A stretch of DNA of 10,481 bases from Calditrichaceae bacterium (GCA_024763405.1 JANTFQ010000054.1:1-10481), one strand, 5' to 3'. Shown: positions 1-6,894, numbered from the stretch's first letter. The notes: generated by a model not told the origin, from the letters alone. A program made the numbers and translations.

Positions 1-182
1 CCGCAAGGATACTTAAAACTCTGATTCTTATTTTGAAAACGGCGTCGAAGAATGTCTCACATCCCAGACAGAAAATATATTCACAGGCCGGCAGGCGTCC
101 CAATCCAGTAACAGGGACGCGCCCTGTGCAGATGATCGGCTATTGACGGAGTTCCCCAAAGTATCCTTTTATGGAATATCCA

Positions 183-257
183 CTGGATTCCCACCCCGTA
201 GGCGGGATTTCGCATGCTCAACTTTTGCCCGCCCACCCACCGGCGGGTGGAAATGAC
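183..257. repeat. Degenerate copy of palindromic dispersed element
   Basis: It starts with CTGGATTCCC and ends with GGAAATGAC, the same right-half signature seen in the fuller copy at 274-376. It contains a local hairpin formed by CCACCC (233-238) and GGGTGG (245-250). Only the right-half signature is clear, so this is probably a decayed or rearranged unit. Confidence 0.55.
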
Positions 258-273
258 ATTATTGCATTAGTAT

Positions 274-376
274 GTCATGCCCGACTTGATCGGGCATCCA
301 GTATGGAGCACCAAATAATGGTTGTATATTTTTTTAGCAGATGTATGATCTGGATTCCCACTTTTGTGGGAATGAC
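274..376. repeat. Palindromic dispersed element, near-complete 103-bp unit
   Basis: The unit is bounded by imperfect terminal inverted repeats, GTCATGCCC on the left and GGGAATGAC on the right (8 of 9 match as reverse complements). Inside each end is a perfect hairpin: GCCCGA (279-284) with TCGGGC (290-295), and TTCCCAC (355-361) with GTGGGAA (366-372). The middle is AT-rich and carries no gene. This is the layout of small non-coding repeats that occur in many copies in some bacterial genomes and are often mistaken for genes. Whether it moves by a transposase in trans cannot be seen here. Confidence 0.75.
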
Positions 377-390
377 AGTGGAACGTGTCT

Positions 391-411
391 GTCATGCTCG
401 GCCTGATCGGG
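391..411. repeat. Left-end fragment of the palindromic element
   Basis: The first 21 bases repeat the left end of the unit at 274 with two substitutions (GTCATGCTCGG, then CTGATCGGG). No right end follows, so it is a truncated copy lying 14 bases after the fuller unit. Confidence 0.55.
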
Positions 412-590
412 TTTATTCGACTATTATCGACATTCAAAACGGCATTCTTGTTTGGCATATTCTCCGGATTCTCCTCAGGGATTTCTTCGACGCCGCTTTT
501 GTATAAATGATAATTTGAATAATCATTCTTAATCAATAGTATTCGGTTAAATGGTGATGATCTAAAAATTATTAGAATTTCTTCAAAATA

Positions 591-690
591 ACCCTCCCCT
601 CCCGCCGGCAGGCGGATTTCCCCTCCCTTCCAAAAAAAGGGAGAGGATTACCCTTCGACCCCGCAGACAAGGGGTAAACTTCGCTCAGGG
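591..690. repeat. GC-rich multi-hairpin repeat block
   Basis: Three small inverted repeats lie in a row: CCGCC (602-606) with GGCGG (611-615), CTCCCTT (623-629) with AAGGGAG (637-643), and ACCCC (658-662) with GGGGT (671-675). The G/C-rich runs contrast with the AT-rich flanks. A related but diverged C/G-run block lies at 9755-9865. This looks like a second family of non-coding dispersed repeat. The boundaries are approximate. Confidence 0.45.
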
Positions 691-850
691 TACAGAAGTG
701 GGTTGGTTTTAAATTCCTATAAAACAGACATCGCTCTTCACATTGATATCACTAATATTAATTGACTATTTCCAATTCTAAACCGCATACTAATCTTTCT
801 TAATGATTTAAATACAATTTAGTTTGAAATACTAATTAATAATAACTATT

Positions 851-879
851 TTTAACTACATCGTAAAATAGTATATACT
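851..879 (+). promoter_or_regulatory. Putative promoter of the ATPase gene
   Basis: TTTAAC (851-856) and TATACT (874-879) are separated by 17 bases, matching a sigma-70-type layout. Transcription would start a few bases before the Shine-Dalgarno site AGGAG at 890-894. The surrounding DNA is AT-rich, so chance matches are likely, and the consensus used by this organism is not known. Confidence 0.3.
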
Positions 880-899
880 TTTTTAAGATAGGAGTTAAA

Positions 900-2042
900 A
901 TGTTGCCTTATGTCCCGCGTTATTTAGAGAATGGAATCAAAGAGGATTTAGGAAAGAAAATGGTTTTTATGGTCGGGCCGCGTCAATGCGGAAAAACAAC
1001 GTTGGCCAAAAAGATTCTTGAAGAAGAAATGGGCGCAAAAGCCAGTGCATTTTATTTGACCTGGGACGCCGCAGAAGATCGCGAAAAAATTATTCGGGAA
1101 CGATTTCCGGCCGGGAATGGTTTGCTGGTTCTGGATGAGATTCACAAATACTCACGCTGGCGGCAGGTGGTTAAAGGCTTGTTCGATAAACGCAAACACG
1201 AATTAAAAATACTGGTTACGGGCAGTGGACGATTGGATTACTATCGATACGGTGGCGATTCGTTACAGGGGCGCTATCATTCTTACCGGCTTTACCCTTT
1301 CTCTTTCACCGAGGCTGAGAATGTAAGTTCTTCTCCAGTCGATGATTTATTAAATTTTAGCGCTTTTCCCGAACCGTTTCTATCGCGAAGCGAACGGGAC
1401 ATAAGAAGATGGAGTCGAGAATATCGCAGTCGTTTGATTTATGAGGACCTGAATTCTTTAGAAAATGTAAAAGATGTTGCTTTATTAGAGCAATTGGCGC
1501 TTCGGCTGCCGGATCTGGTGGGTTCTCCTCTATCCATTAACGCTTTACGTGAAGACTTGCAGGTGTCGCACCAGACCGCAACCCGTTGGCTGGAGATGTT
1601 TGAAAACATTTTTTTAAGTTTCAGAATTTATCCTTTTGGACCGCCAAAGATCCGGGCCGTAAAAAAAGAATCCAAACTGTATTTGTACGATTGGACGCAA
1701 ATTGAGGATCTTGGCGCACGTTTCGAAAACCTGATTGCTTTCCATTTACTGAAATGGGTGCGCTTTCAGCAAGACTACAACGGAATGGATATGGAATTAC
1801 GCTACTTTAGGGATGTCCATCGAAATGAAGTGGATTTTGTGATTTTACAGGATAAAACCGTAAAACAACTTATCGAATGCAAAGTGCGTACCCGGGAAGT
1901 GAATCCTGCCCTGCGTATGTTACAAAAACGTTTTCCGGAAGCCGAGGCCATACAGGTTTCGCTCCAGGGCAAAGAGGAGTATGTGGATAAAAACGGAATT
2001 TTAGTATCCACTGCCGAGCAATATTTAGGGCGATTAATATGA
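900..2042 (+). CDS. AAA_14 / DUF4143 family ATPase
   Basis: A 380-residue protein of the common AAA_14 plus DUF4143 type. The N-terminal P-loop domain has a Walker A motif, GPRQCGKTT (residues 26-34), a Walker B strand LLVLDE followed by IH (75-82), and a sensor-like strand ILVTGSGRLD (104-113). Residues about 170-235 form the linker and a helix-turn-helix-like part. The C-terminal part carries EVDF (310-313) and ECK (326-328), the spacing of a PD-(D/E)xK nuclease fold common in DUF4143. The start is supported by AGGAG five bases upstream. The length is normal for the family and I see no frame disruption. The substrate and role of these proteins are poorly known; links to toxin-like or mobile functions are only suggestions. 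It stands alone between repeat blocks, which suggests accessory DNA. Confidence 0.9.
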   Translation: MLPYVPRYLENGIKEDLGKKMVFMVGPRQCGKTTLAKKILEEEMGAKASAFYLTWDAAEDREKIIRERFPAGNGLLVLDEIHKYSRWRQVVKGLFDKRKHELKILVTGSGRLDYYRYGGDSLQGRYHSYRLYPFSFTEAENVSSSPVDDLLNFSAFPEPFLSRSERDIRRWSREYRSRLIYEDLNSLENVKDVALLEQLALRLPDLVGSPLSINALREDLQVSHQTATRWLEMFENIFLSFRIYPFGPPKIRAVKKESKLYLYDWTQIEDLGARFENLIAFHLLKWVRFQQDYNGMDMELRYFRDVHRNEVDFVILQDKTVKQLIECKVRTREVNPALRMLQKRFPEAEAIQVSLQGKEEYVDKNGILVSTAEQYLGRLI

Positions 2043-2104
2043 AGCAGAGGGATATATGGAAAATCTTTCATCAATGAAATTATTTTCCACATTTTGTTTG
2101 ATAG

Positions 2105-2199
2105 GTCATGCCCAACTTGACTGGCTTTATCCGGCTACTGACGGACATCCAGCCAGTATTAGCAGAGTAAAATTTTCGGGGTTCCTCCCGCTTTGTGGA
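2105..2199. repeat. Decayed copy of the palindromic element, downstream of the ATPase gene
   Basis: It begins GTCATGCCCAACTTGACTGG, close to the left end of the unit at 274, and has GACATCCAG further in. Near its right side TTCCTCCCGCTTTGTGGA resembles the right-end hairpin at 355-370. An insertion of about 20 bases splits the left half. The short open frames on both strands over this stretch (about 2056-2277) come from the repeat and are not genes. Confidence 0.5.
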
Positions 2200-2320
2200 T
2201 CTATTATCCTGTCTAAATACATAGAATATTTTTGTTAATAGCACATAACAAACGTTGTCCCTTTTTAACAATTCCATACTCTAATAGAAAATTACCTTTA
2301 TTAACCGAAAAGGAGCTGTA

Positions 2321-2632
2321 ATGGAAAAGACCTATTCACACGACGAAATAATGGCTATCATTAATAAAATAGAACATCCCGAAATTGCCGTATCCTTAAC
2401 CGAATTAGGAATGATAATCGACGCTGCTGTTTCCGGAAATACAGTAAACGTGGCAATGGCCCTGCCTATGATGGGCATTCCGGACGTGGTTCGAAATGCG
2501 CTGGTACAAAGCATCCGGGAACCGCTGGCTAAACTCGGACTGGAATTAAATGTGCAGTTTTTTGAAATGACGCCGGAAGTACGCGATAATTTTTTCGCTC
2601 TCTCCCAGGCAAACTGGAAGGGTTCGATTTAA
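2321..2632 (+). CDS. DUF59/MIP18-like small protein, probable iron-sulfur assembly relative
   Basis: A 103-residue protein that looks like the DUF59 (MIP18, SufT/PaaD) family by its layout: a starting helix (about 6-18), the stretch HPEIAVSLTELGMIID (19-34), a beta strand TVNVAMALP (41-49) and a helix (53-72). In the family this region helps iron-sulfur cluster assembly, and the loop after the strand usually has a conserved cysteine before a proline. Here the loop reads MMGIPD (50-55) with no cysteine, and the whole protein has none, so a cluster-handling role may be lost or changed. The start has AGGAG five bases upstream (2311-2315). A weak promoter-like pair lies at TTGTCC (2255-2260) and TACTCT (2277-2282). 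The next gene follows after 67 bases on the same strand. The family call is by eye and moderately sure. Confidence 0.7.
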   Translation: MEKTYSHDEIMAIINKIEHPEIAVSLTELGMIIDAAVSGNTVNVAMALPMMGIPDVVRNALVQSIREPLAKLGLELNVQFFEMTPEVRDNFFALSQANWKGSI

Positions 2633-2699
2633 ACAGAAAAATTTAAAAGATTAGGTATTAATTATCCTTAAACTGAATTAAAACGCATGGGCAAAAACA

Positions 2700-4160
2700 A
2701 TGGTAATTATCGGAAAAACTAAAGTAAAAGAGGCATTGGATGCCTATCCACAGCTAAAAGCGGTTTTGATGAATATGTCTCCCAAATTCACCAAATTAAA
2801 TAATCCCTTGTTTTTTAAAACCATAGCCCGCTGGGCAACTTTTAATGACGTAGCCAAAATGGGAAAAATGGCCGTTTGTCAAATTCTTCATGCCTTAAAT
2901 AAAGAAATCGGCAGCGAAGCAGAATTACTGAATCAATTTCCAAATTGTATTGATGAAATAGAACTGGAACGCGAGCACGATTCCGATTCATCACCGGCCC
3001 GGTTCAGTACAATTATCCCCTTCGATACCAGAACCCGGGAAGATTATTTTTTACCGGATATGGTAAACCAAATTAAGAAACTAAAAAAAGGGGAAGCCCT
3101 TAAAAATATTGCTGAATTTGATCCCATTCCCTTAAAAAAGATGATTGAATCTATGGGCTATTCCTATTTTACAAAGGAAATAAATGCCGATCTGTACGAA
3201 ACCTATATTTTTAATGAAGGTGAGCAGCCTGAAACCAGGAAGACAATTTCTGAAACGGGGAAAATTCCGGTTGTAATTCAATCGGCCACCCCGGTAACCT
3301 ATCCGATTATTTTACGCCTGATCGAATCGGAAAAGATAAAGCAGACTTTTGAAATAAGTGAACTTAAGGTATGGAAAGAGACCGAAAAGCATTTAGGCTG
3401 GATTGTAAACGATAAAGCAGACATCAGTTTTTCCGCCCTGATGTCTTCGGCTAAAATGTATAATAAAGGTAAAGAGATTAAAATGCCGGCTATGGTGGTA
3501 TGGGATAATTTTAAAATCTTAACCCGGGGCTACAAAGCAAATAGTTTTAATGATTTGAAGGGACATAAAATTTATACACCTCTATTTAAAAACGCCCCTC
3601 CCGCTGCCGTTACACATTATCTGATGAAAAAAACAGGCTATAATCCGGAAGATTTCGAATTTGTTTTTGGCGAACCTTTTGGTCGGCCGGAAGAAATGAA
3701 AGCGTGTTTCGTATCGGGTAATTGCGATACCGTAATCCTGCGTGAACCGGAAGCCAGCTTTGCTTTGTTCGAAGCCGGAGAAGATGCTCACGCATCAATC
3801 GACTATGGAAAGCTCTGGAGCGAACTTCATCCCGGCAGCGGAAATCTACCGAATGCCGGCCTGCTTTTCAGCGCGGTTTTTGCGAAAAAACATCCTGAGC
3901 AGGCCAGCCTGTTTATGGAAGAATTAAAAATAGCAACCGAATGGGTTCAGCAGAATCCGGTAGAAGCAGGAAAACTTTCAGCAAAAGCGATGGGCGTCAG
4001 CGCCGAAGAAGTGACCTTCTTTTTAAGCAGGGCTGCATTGGAATATAAAAAATCCACCGACGTCCAAAATGAATTACAGGTGTATCTCGAAGTCTTAAAA
4101 GAAGAAGAGGTACTCAAGGCCGAGGATATCCAAAAGACCCTGGGCTTGTTCAACTGGTAA
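2700..4160 (+). CDS. DUF1858-DUF2249-solute-binding-like fusion protein
   Basis: A 486-residue protein with three recognisable parts. Residues about 3-70 resemble DUF1858: a helix around VKEALDAYPQLKAVL, then FTKLNNPLFFKTIARWATF and a final LHALN. Residues about 103-170 resemble DUF2249: IIPFDTRTR, a KKGEAL turn and the typical DPIPLKKMIESMGY (141-154). Residues about 188-486 resemble a periplasmic binding-protein fold of the NMT1/SsuA type, with PVVIQSATPVTYPIILRLIE early, SFNDLKGHKIYTPLF (282-296) and a helical C-terminus. There is no signal peptide or membrane span, so the binding domain probably works in the cytoplasm. The start has no clear Shine-Dalgarno site; an in-frame stop at 2679 and no other ATG limit the choice. 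It likely shares a transcript with the DUF59-like gene. DUF59, DUF1858 and DUF2249 proteins often occur near nitric-oxide or denitrification genes, but no such genes are seen here. The ligand is unknown. Confidence 0.8.
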   Translation: MVIIGKTKVKEALDAYPQLKAVLMNMSPKFTKLNNPLFFKTIARWATFNDVAKMGKMAVCQILHALNKEIGSEAELLNQFPNCIDEIELEREHDSDSSPARFSTIIPFDTRTREDYFLPDMVNQIKKLKKGEALKNIAEFDPIPLKKMIESMGYSYFTKEINADLYETYIFNEGEQPETRKTISETGKIPVVIQSATPVTYPIILRLIESEKIKQTFEISELKVWKETEKHLGWIVNDKADISFSALMSSAKMYNKGKEIKMPAMVVWDNFKILTRGYKANSFNDLKGHKIYTPLFKNAPPAAVTHYLMKKTGYNPEDFEFVFGEPFGRPEEMKACFVSGNCDTVILREPEASFALFEAGEDAHASIDYGKLWSELHPGSGNLPNAGLLFSAVFAKKHPEQASLFMEELKIATEWVQQNPVEAGKLSAKAMGVSAEEVTFFLSRAALEYKKSTDVQNELQVYLEVLKEEEVLKAEDIQKTLGLFNW

Positions 4161-4176
4161 ATCTGATAAAATTAAA

Positions 4177-4205
4177 AAGCCTCACGACAATCTGTCGGGA
4201 GGCTT
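4177..4205 (-). terminator. Intrinsic terminator of tRNA-Leu and thioesterase transcript
   Basis: A strong hairpin: AAGCCTC (4177-4183) pairs with GAGGCTT (4199-4205), and after a single A/G mismatch CGACA (4185-4189) pairs with TGTCG (4193-4197) around a three-base loop. Read on the minus strand, the stem runs straight into TTTTTAAT, a good U tract. It lies just past the tRNA 3' end. On the plus strand no U tract follows, but the hairpin is only 16 bases past the stop of the gene ending at 4160 and may weaken read-through from that side. Confidence 0.85.
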
Positions 4206-4208
4206 CTG

Positions 4209-4291
4209 TACGAGGAGGGAGACTTGAACTCCCACGTCCTAAGGACACCAGATCCTAAATCTGGCGCGTCTGCCAATTCCGCCATCCCCGC
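4209..4291 (-). tRNA. tRNA-Leu, anticodon UAG
   Basis: On the minus strand the cloverleaf reads clearly. The acceptor GCGGGGA pairs with TCCTCGT using two G-U wobbles. The anticodon stem CCAGA/TCTGG encloses the loop TTTAGGA, giving anticodon TAG (plus-strand positions 4255-4257). A long variable arm, TGTCCTTAGGACG, marks the class II leucine type, and the T arm is GGGAG-TTCAAGT-CTCCC. The discriminator base is A (4209). CCA is not encoded, so it must be added after transcription. The gene lies 45 bases after the thioesterase stop codon on the same strand and just before a terminator, so it may be processed from a shared transcript. Confidence 0.95.
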
Positions 4292-4336
4292 AAAAATGAG
4301 GCGCTAATTTAGCCTGTTTTGACGCCCCGTGCAAGC

Positions 4337-5092
4337 CTATTTTAAACGCCAGGTTGTGCGTAAACGTGTTAGTTCCTTATCATCCTTGCGCCGTTTTAAC
4401 TGGTGAATAATAATCATCCGGTCGTCCATTTGCTCGGACTGACTGTTGGAAATCACAAAATCACCGTATAAACTTTCGGCCCGGAAATTTATCTCCACAT
4501 CAGCTAAACGGTATTTTTTCCAGATTTCCACTGGCACCGTTTCCAGCCCCCAGCTTAAATAATGCACACTGTACACATGACGATTCACATCCAAATCACT
4601 CTGCCGCACATGGAATTCATTTTCCGAATCCACACGGGTGATTTTGGGCATGCGTTCGAAGGGATCTTCCAGGGTTCGCCCCGCTTCCTTATTTTCCAGG
4701 GCTTCGATAAAATCGGGCATGGCTACCGGTTTACGGGCTTTAAAATCAATCATCATCCAGGAACTGCTGGCCACGCCAATTTCATTCCCTTTGCTATCCA
4801 GCAGCCTGAAATCACGAAGGGCAAACAGTTTGGCTTTATGTACCGGCCAGGTTTCAATGGTTATCGTTTCCGGCCAATGCGGATATTTATACATCCTTAC
4901 ATGAAAACGCGAAAGTACCCAGGTTAAATTCATCTTAAATAACTTCTTCACCGAAACACCCATATGCGTGGAATGATTGGAAGCAGATTCCAATAAATAA
5001 TTGGTTATAGCCTGGATACTAACCCGGCCATCCACTCCGGCTTCATAAGCACGAATTTTAAAGGCCTCGCGCCAAAATAGTTTTGATTCCAA
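4337..5092 (-). CDS. Acyl-ACP thioesterase (bacterial FatA/FatB-like)
   Basis: A 251-residue cytoplasmic enzyme that should release fatty acids from acyl carrier protein by hydrolysing the thioester. It has the expected two hot-dog domains, about residues 1-130 and 155-251. The second holds the family signature DLDVNRHVYSVHYLSWGLE (166-184), with the conserved Asp168, Asn170 and His172 and with Glu184 at the end; in plant FatA/FatB the Asn and His of this motif are catalytic. The start codon is TTG, supported by AAGGAG (plus-strand positions 5101-5106) eight bases upstream; the next methionine would cut away much of the first domain. It is divergent from the Nudix gene, with 125 bases between them. 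Chain-length preference cannot be read from the sequence. Confidence 0.9.
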   Translation of the reverse strand: MESKLFWREAFKIRAYEAGVDGRVSIQAITNYLLESASNHSTHMGVSVKKLFKMNLTWVLSRFHVRMYKYPHWPETITIETWPVHKAKLFALRDFRLLDSKGNEIGVASSSWMMIDFKARKPVAMPDFIEALENKEAGRTLEDPFERMPKITRVDSENEFHVRQSDLDVNRHVYSVHYLSWGLETVPVEIWKKYRLADVEINFRAESLYGDFVISNSQSEQMDDRMIIIHQLKRRKDDKELTRLRTTWRLK

Positions 5093-5100
5093 AAAAAATT

Positions 5101-5106
5101 CTCCTT
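5101..5106 (-). promoter_or_regulatory. Ribosome binding site that fixes the TTG start
   Basis: AAGGAG on the minus strand, eight bases from a TTG codon, with no ATG near. This supports TTG at 5090-5092 as the thioesterase start. Confidence 0.75.
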
Positions 5107-5217
5107 GCCAAAAATCGTAAATGTGTAATTTATAAAATATTTTCTAAAATCAAAATGCAAATTCCCGTTTGCTTTTTATCCCGGCAATTCCCTAATTTAT
5201 AAACGGAGGAGTGAATT

Positions 5218-5802
5218 ATGAATGTCAAAATGATAAAGGTAGAACGTAAATTAGATGATTTCTTCCGCGTTGACAAAGCCTATTTGCAATATGAAAAATT
5301 TAACGGGGATTTCAGCGAAACCGTTTTCCGCTTTAACTTAGACCGTAACGAAGCCGCCGCTGTTCTTATTTATCTCGAAGACAAAGACCGCCTTCTGCTT
5401 ATTAAACAATTTCGCTACGCCGATTATGTGAAAGGCCGCGGGGGCTGGATCGAGGAGATTGTAGCCGGTGTGATGGAAGAAAATGAAACACCGCTGCAGT
5501 GTGCCCGGCGTGAAACTATCGAAGAAACCGGTTACGAGATCGACCGTTTTGAACATATCGCCTCGGCCTATTCCACCCCCGGTATTACCACGGAACTTAT
5601 GCATCTATTTCTTGGCATTGCCCGCAGTGATGATCTCAAACACCAGGGCGGTGGGCTGGACGAAGAACATGAGGATATTCAAATATTGGAAATAAGCCGG
5701 GAAGAAGCACTGGAACGGCTTCGGAGTAAACGTATCAGGGATGCCAAGACTATTTTAGCCCTGCAATATTTTTTACTTAACCATCCGTCGTCCGCTAAAT
5801 AG
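5218..5802 (+). CDS. Nudix hydrolase, NudF/NudK type (nucleotide-sugar pyrophosphatase)
   Basis: A 194-residue cytoplasmic enzyme. The Nudix box runs from Gly84 to Tyr106 and has every key residue: Gly84, Glu90, Arg98-Glu99, Glu102-Glu103 and Gly105. A proline (Pro121) lies 15 residues after the box, as in ADP-ribose pyrophosphatases. The later GGGLDEEHEDIQ (144-155) and IRDAKTILALQYFL (173-186) strongly recall E. coli NudK, which cleaves GDP-mannose. The likely reaction is therefore hydrolysis of ADP-ribose or a nucleotide sugar to a sugar phosphate and a nucleoside monophosphate, with magnesium. GGAGGA (5205-5210) sits seven bases before the ATG. Its last 30 bases overlap the end of the convergent MreB-family gene. 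The substrate is uncertain between the two groups. Confidence 0.92.
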   Translation: MNVKMIKVERKLDDFFRVDKAYLQYEKFNGDFSETVFRFNLDRNEAAAVLIYLEDKDRLLLIKQFRYADYVKGRGGWIEEIVAGVMEENETPLQCARRETIEETGYEIDRFEHIASAYSTPGITTELMHLFLGIARSDDLKHQGGGLDEEHEDIQILEISREEALERLRSKRIRDAKTILALQYFLLNHPSSAK

Positions 5803-6816
5803 GACCGGTTCAAAGCGCTTAAAATCATTTAATATACTGCGTGTTCCCGCGGCTACACAAAAGAGCGTATTATCGGGCACACTCACCGGAATTTTTATCT
5901 TTTCCCGCAAAAAAATATCCAATCCTTTTAGCAAAGCTCCGCCGCCGCTAAGAATTATACCACGGTCAATTAAATCCCCTGCTAAATCCGGCGGCAATTT
6001 TTCAAGCGCAGATAGAACCGCATTGGCGATTGTTTTTAAGAGCATCGAAAATGCCTCCAGAAAGACAGCGGTATCTGCTGTTATACGACGGGGCAGATTT
6101 GTTTCGATATCAATTCCCTGAACTTCAAATTTTACACCTTTGTATTTTTTATGCGCAATGCCATACTTAATTTTCAAATTTTCGGCGCTTTGCAGCCCGA
6201 TGCGCAAATGGTAGCGATTTTTAAACAAACGTACCACGGCTTCATTCATTTCATCTCCGGCAATCCGCAGGGTATTATCCAAAATAATCCCCCCATAGTT
6301 GATCACGGCAATATCGGTGGTTCCGCCGCCAATATCCACAATCATTGCCGCGTCCCGCCCAAGAACATCCAACCCCACACCAATGGCGGCGGCCATGGGC
6401 TCTGCGATTAAATATGCTTTTCGGGCGCCCGCTAAAAGGGCGCTGTCTATCACGGCTTTTTTTTCGACAGAGGTAATTCCGGCCGGGACGCCGAGCACCA
6501 TTTTATTAATAAAAAAACGCGGGACGCCTGCTTTGCGGATAAATCCTTTGATCATCTGTTCTGCCGCCGCAAAATCGGCAATGACACCGTCGGCCATTGG
6601 GCGCGTTACACGCAGGCCGGCATGCGTTTTGCCCATCATTTTCTTTGCCTCAAGCCCTAATGCGTGTACTTCTCCCCGGCGGCTGAAGGCAATCACCGAC
6701 GGTTCATTTACAACCATTCCGGATCGAATAACACAGACGATGGTATTGGCCGTACCGAGGTCAATACCCATGTCTTTATATATATGTGGAAAAAACGATC
6801 GCATCATTACCGGCAT
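5773..6816 (-). CDS. mreB: MreB-family actin-like cell-shape protein
   Basis: A 347-residue actin-fold ATPase that should form filaments under the inner membrane and guide wall synthesis. Motifs in order: phosphate-1 GIDLGTANT (17-25), RPMADGVIADF (72-82), VPAGITSVEKKAV (110-122), LIAEPMAAAIG (136-146), phosphate-2 DIGGGTTDIAV (161-171), GDEMNEAV (187-194) and the adenosine loop LSGGGALLKGL (289-299). The length is typical. No mreC or mreD follows: downstream is the convergent Nudix gene, overlapping by 30 bases. It may thus be a second, Mbl-like copy. The ATG at 6814-6816 has no Shine-Dalgarno site; in-frame methionines at residues 4, 5 and 16 are possible alternative starts. Only about 45 bases separate it from the rpsA terminator, so its promoter is short or it relies on read-through. 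Confidence 0.92.
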   Translation of the reverse strand: MPVMMRSFFPHIYKDMGIDLGTANTIVCVIRSGMVVNEPSVIAFSRRGEVHALGLEAKKMMGKTHAGLRVTRPMADGVIADFAAAEQMIKGFIRKAGVPRFFINKMVLGVPAGITSVEKKAVIDSALLAGARKAYLIAEPMAAAIGVGLDVLGRDAAMIVDIGGGTTDIAVINYGGIILDNTLRIAGDEMNEAVVRLFKNRYHLRIGLQSAENLKIKYGIAHKKYKGVKFEVQGIDIETNLPRRITADTAVFLEAFSMLLKTIANAVLSALEKLPPDLAGDLIDRGIILSGGGALLKGLDIFLREKIKIPVSVPDNTLFCVAAGTRSILNDFKRFEPVLFSGRRMVK

Positions 6817-6858
6817 TTTTTGTTATTATTTTTTAGTCGGCATAAATTGAATTTTGAT

Positions 6859-6894
6859 GAAAAAAAATGCCCAACCGAGACGGATGGGCATTTT
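6859..6894 (-). terminator. Intrinsic terminator of rpsA
   Basis: AAAATGCCCA (6864-6873) pairs with TGGGCATTTT (6885-6894), with a further CC/GG pair inside the loop. On the minus strand the stem is followed by a run of eight T. It begins 23 bases after the rpsA stop and ends about 45 bases before the MreB-family start. On the plus strand TTTT also follows the stem, but no plus-strand gene ends here. Confidence 0.9.

Larger units (their letters stand above)
1..899. other. Gene-poor, repeat-rich leader region
   Basis: No convincing gene lies here. The open frames on both strands between about 171 and 536 are produced by repeat sequence; their translations contain the phrases CHARLDRASS and SRINPIRPSM, which such palindromic repeats give when translated. 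The region holds a cluster of small palindromic elements at 183-411, a GC-rich multi-hairpin block at 591-690, and an AT-rich stretch from about 700 that leads into the promoter of the ATPase gene. A 13-base word at 40-52 recurs inverted at 483-495. The first 170 bases show nothing else I recognise. Confidence 0.6.

Noticed and set aside
183..411. A CRISPR array
   Set aside because: The repeated pieces are palindromic fragments of uneven length and spacing, without regular spacers, and no cas gene is present.
171..536. Overlapping open frames of 111 and 89 residues on opposite strands
   Set aside because: Both are translated palindromic repeat sequence; they lack ribosome binding sites and show no protein-like domain.
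2056..2277. Two 60-65 residue open frames on opposite strands
   Set aside because: They run through the decayed repeat at 2105-2199 and have no family resemblance.
4562..4927. Plus-strand frames of 121 and 88 residues opposite the thioesterase
   Set aside because: They are shadow frames of a gene with an intact catalytic signature on the minus strand.
6299..6850. A 183-residue plus-strand frame opposite the MreB-family gene
   Set aside because: It is antisense to a clear MreB with all motifs and has no ribosome binding site or domain.
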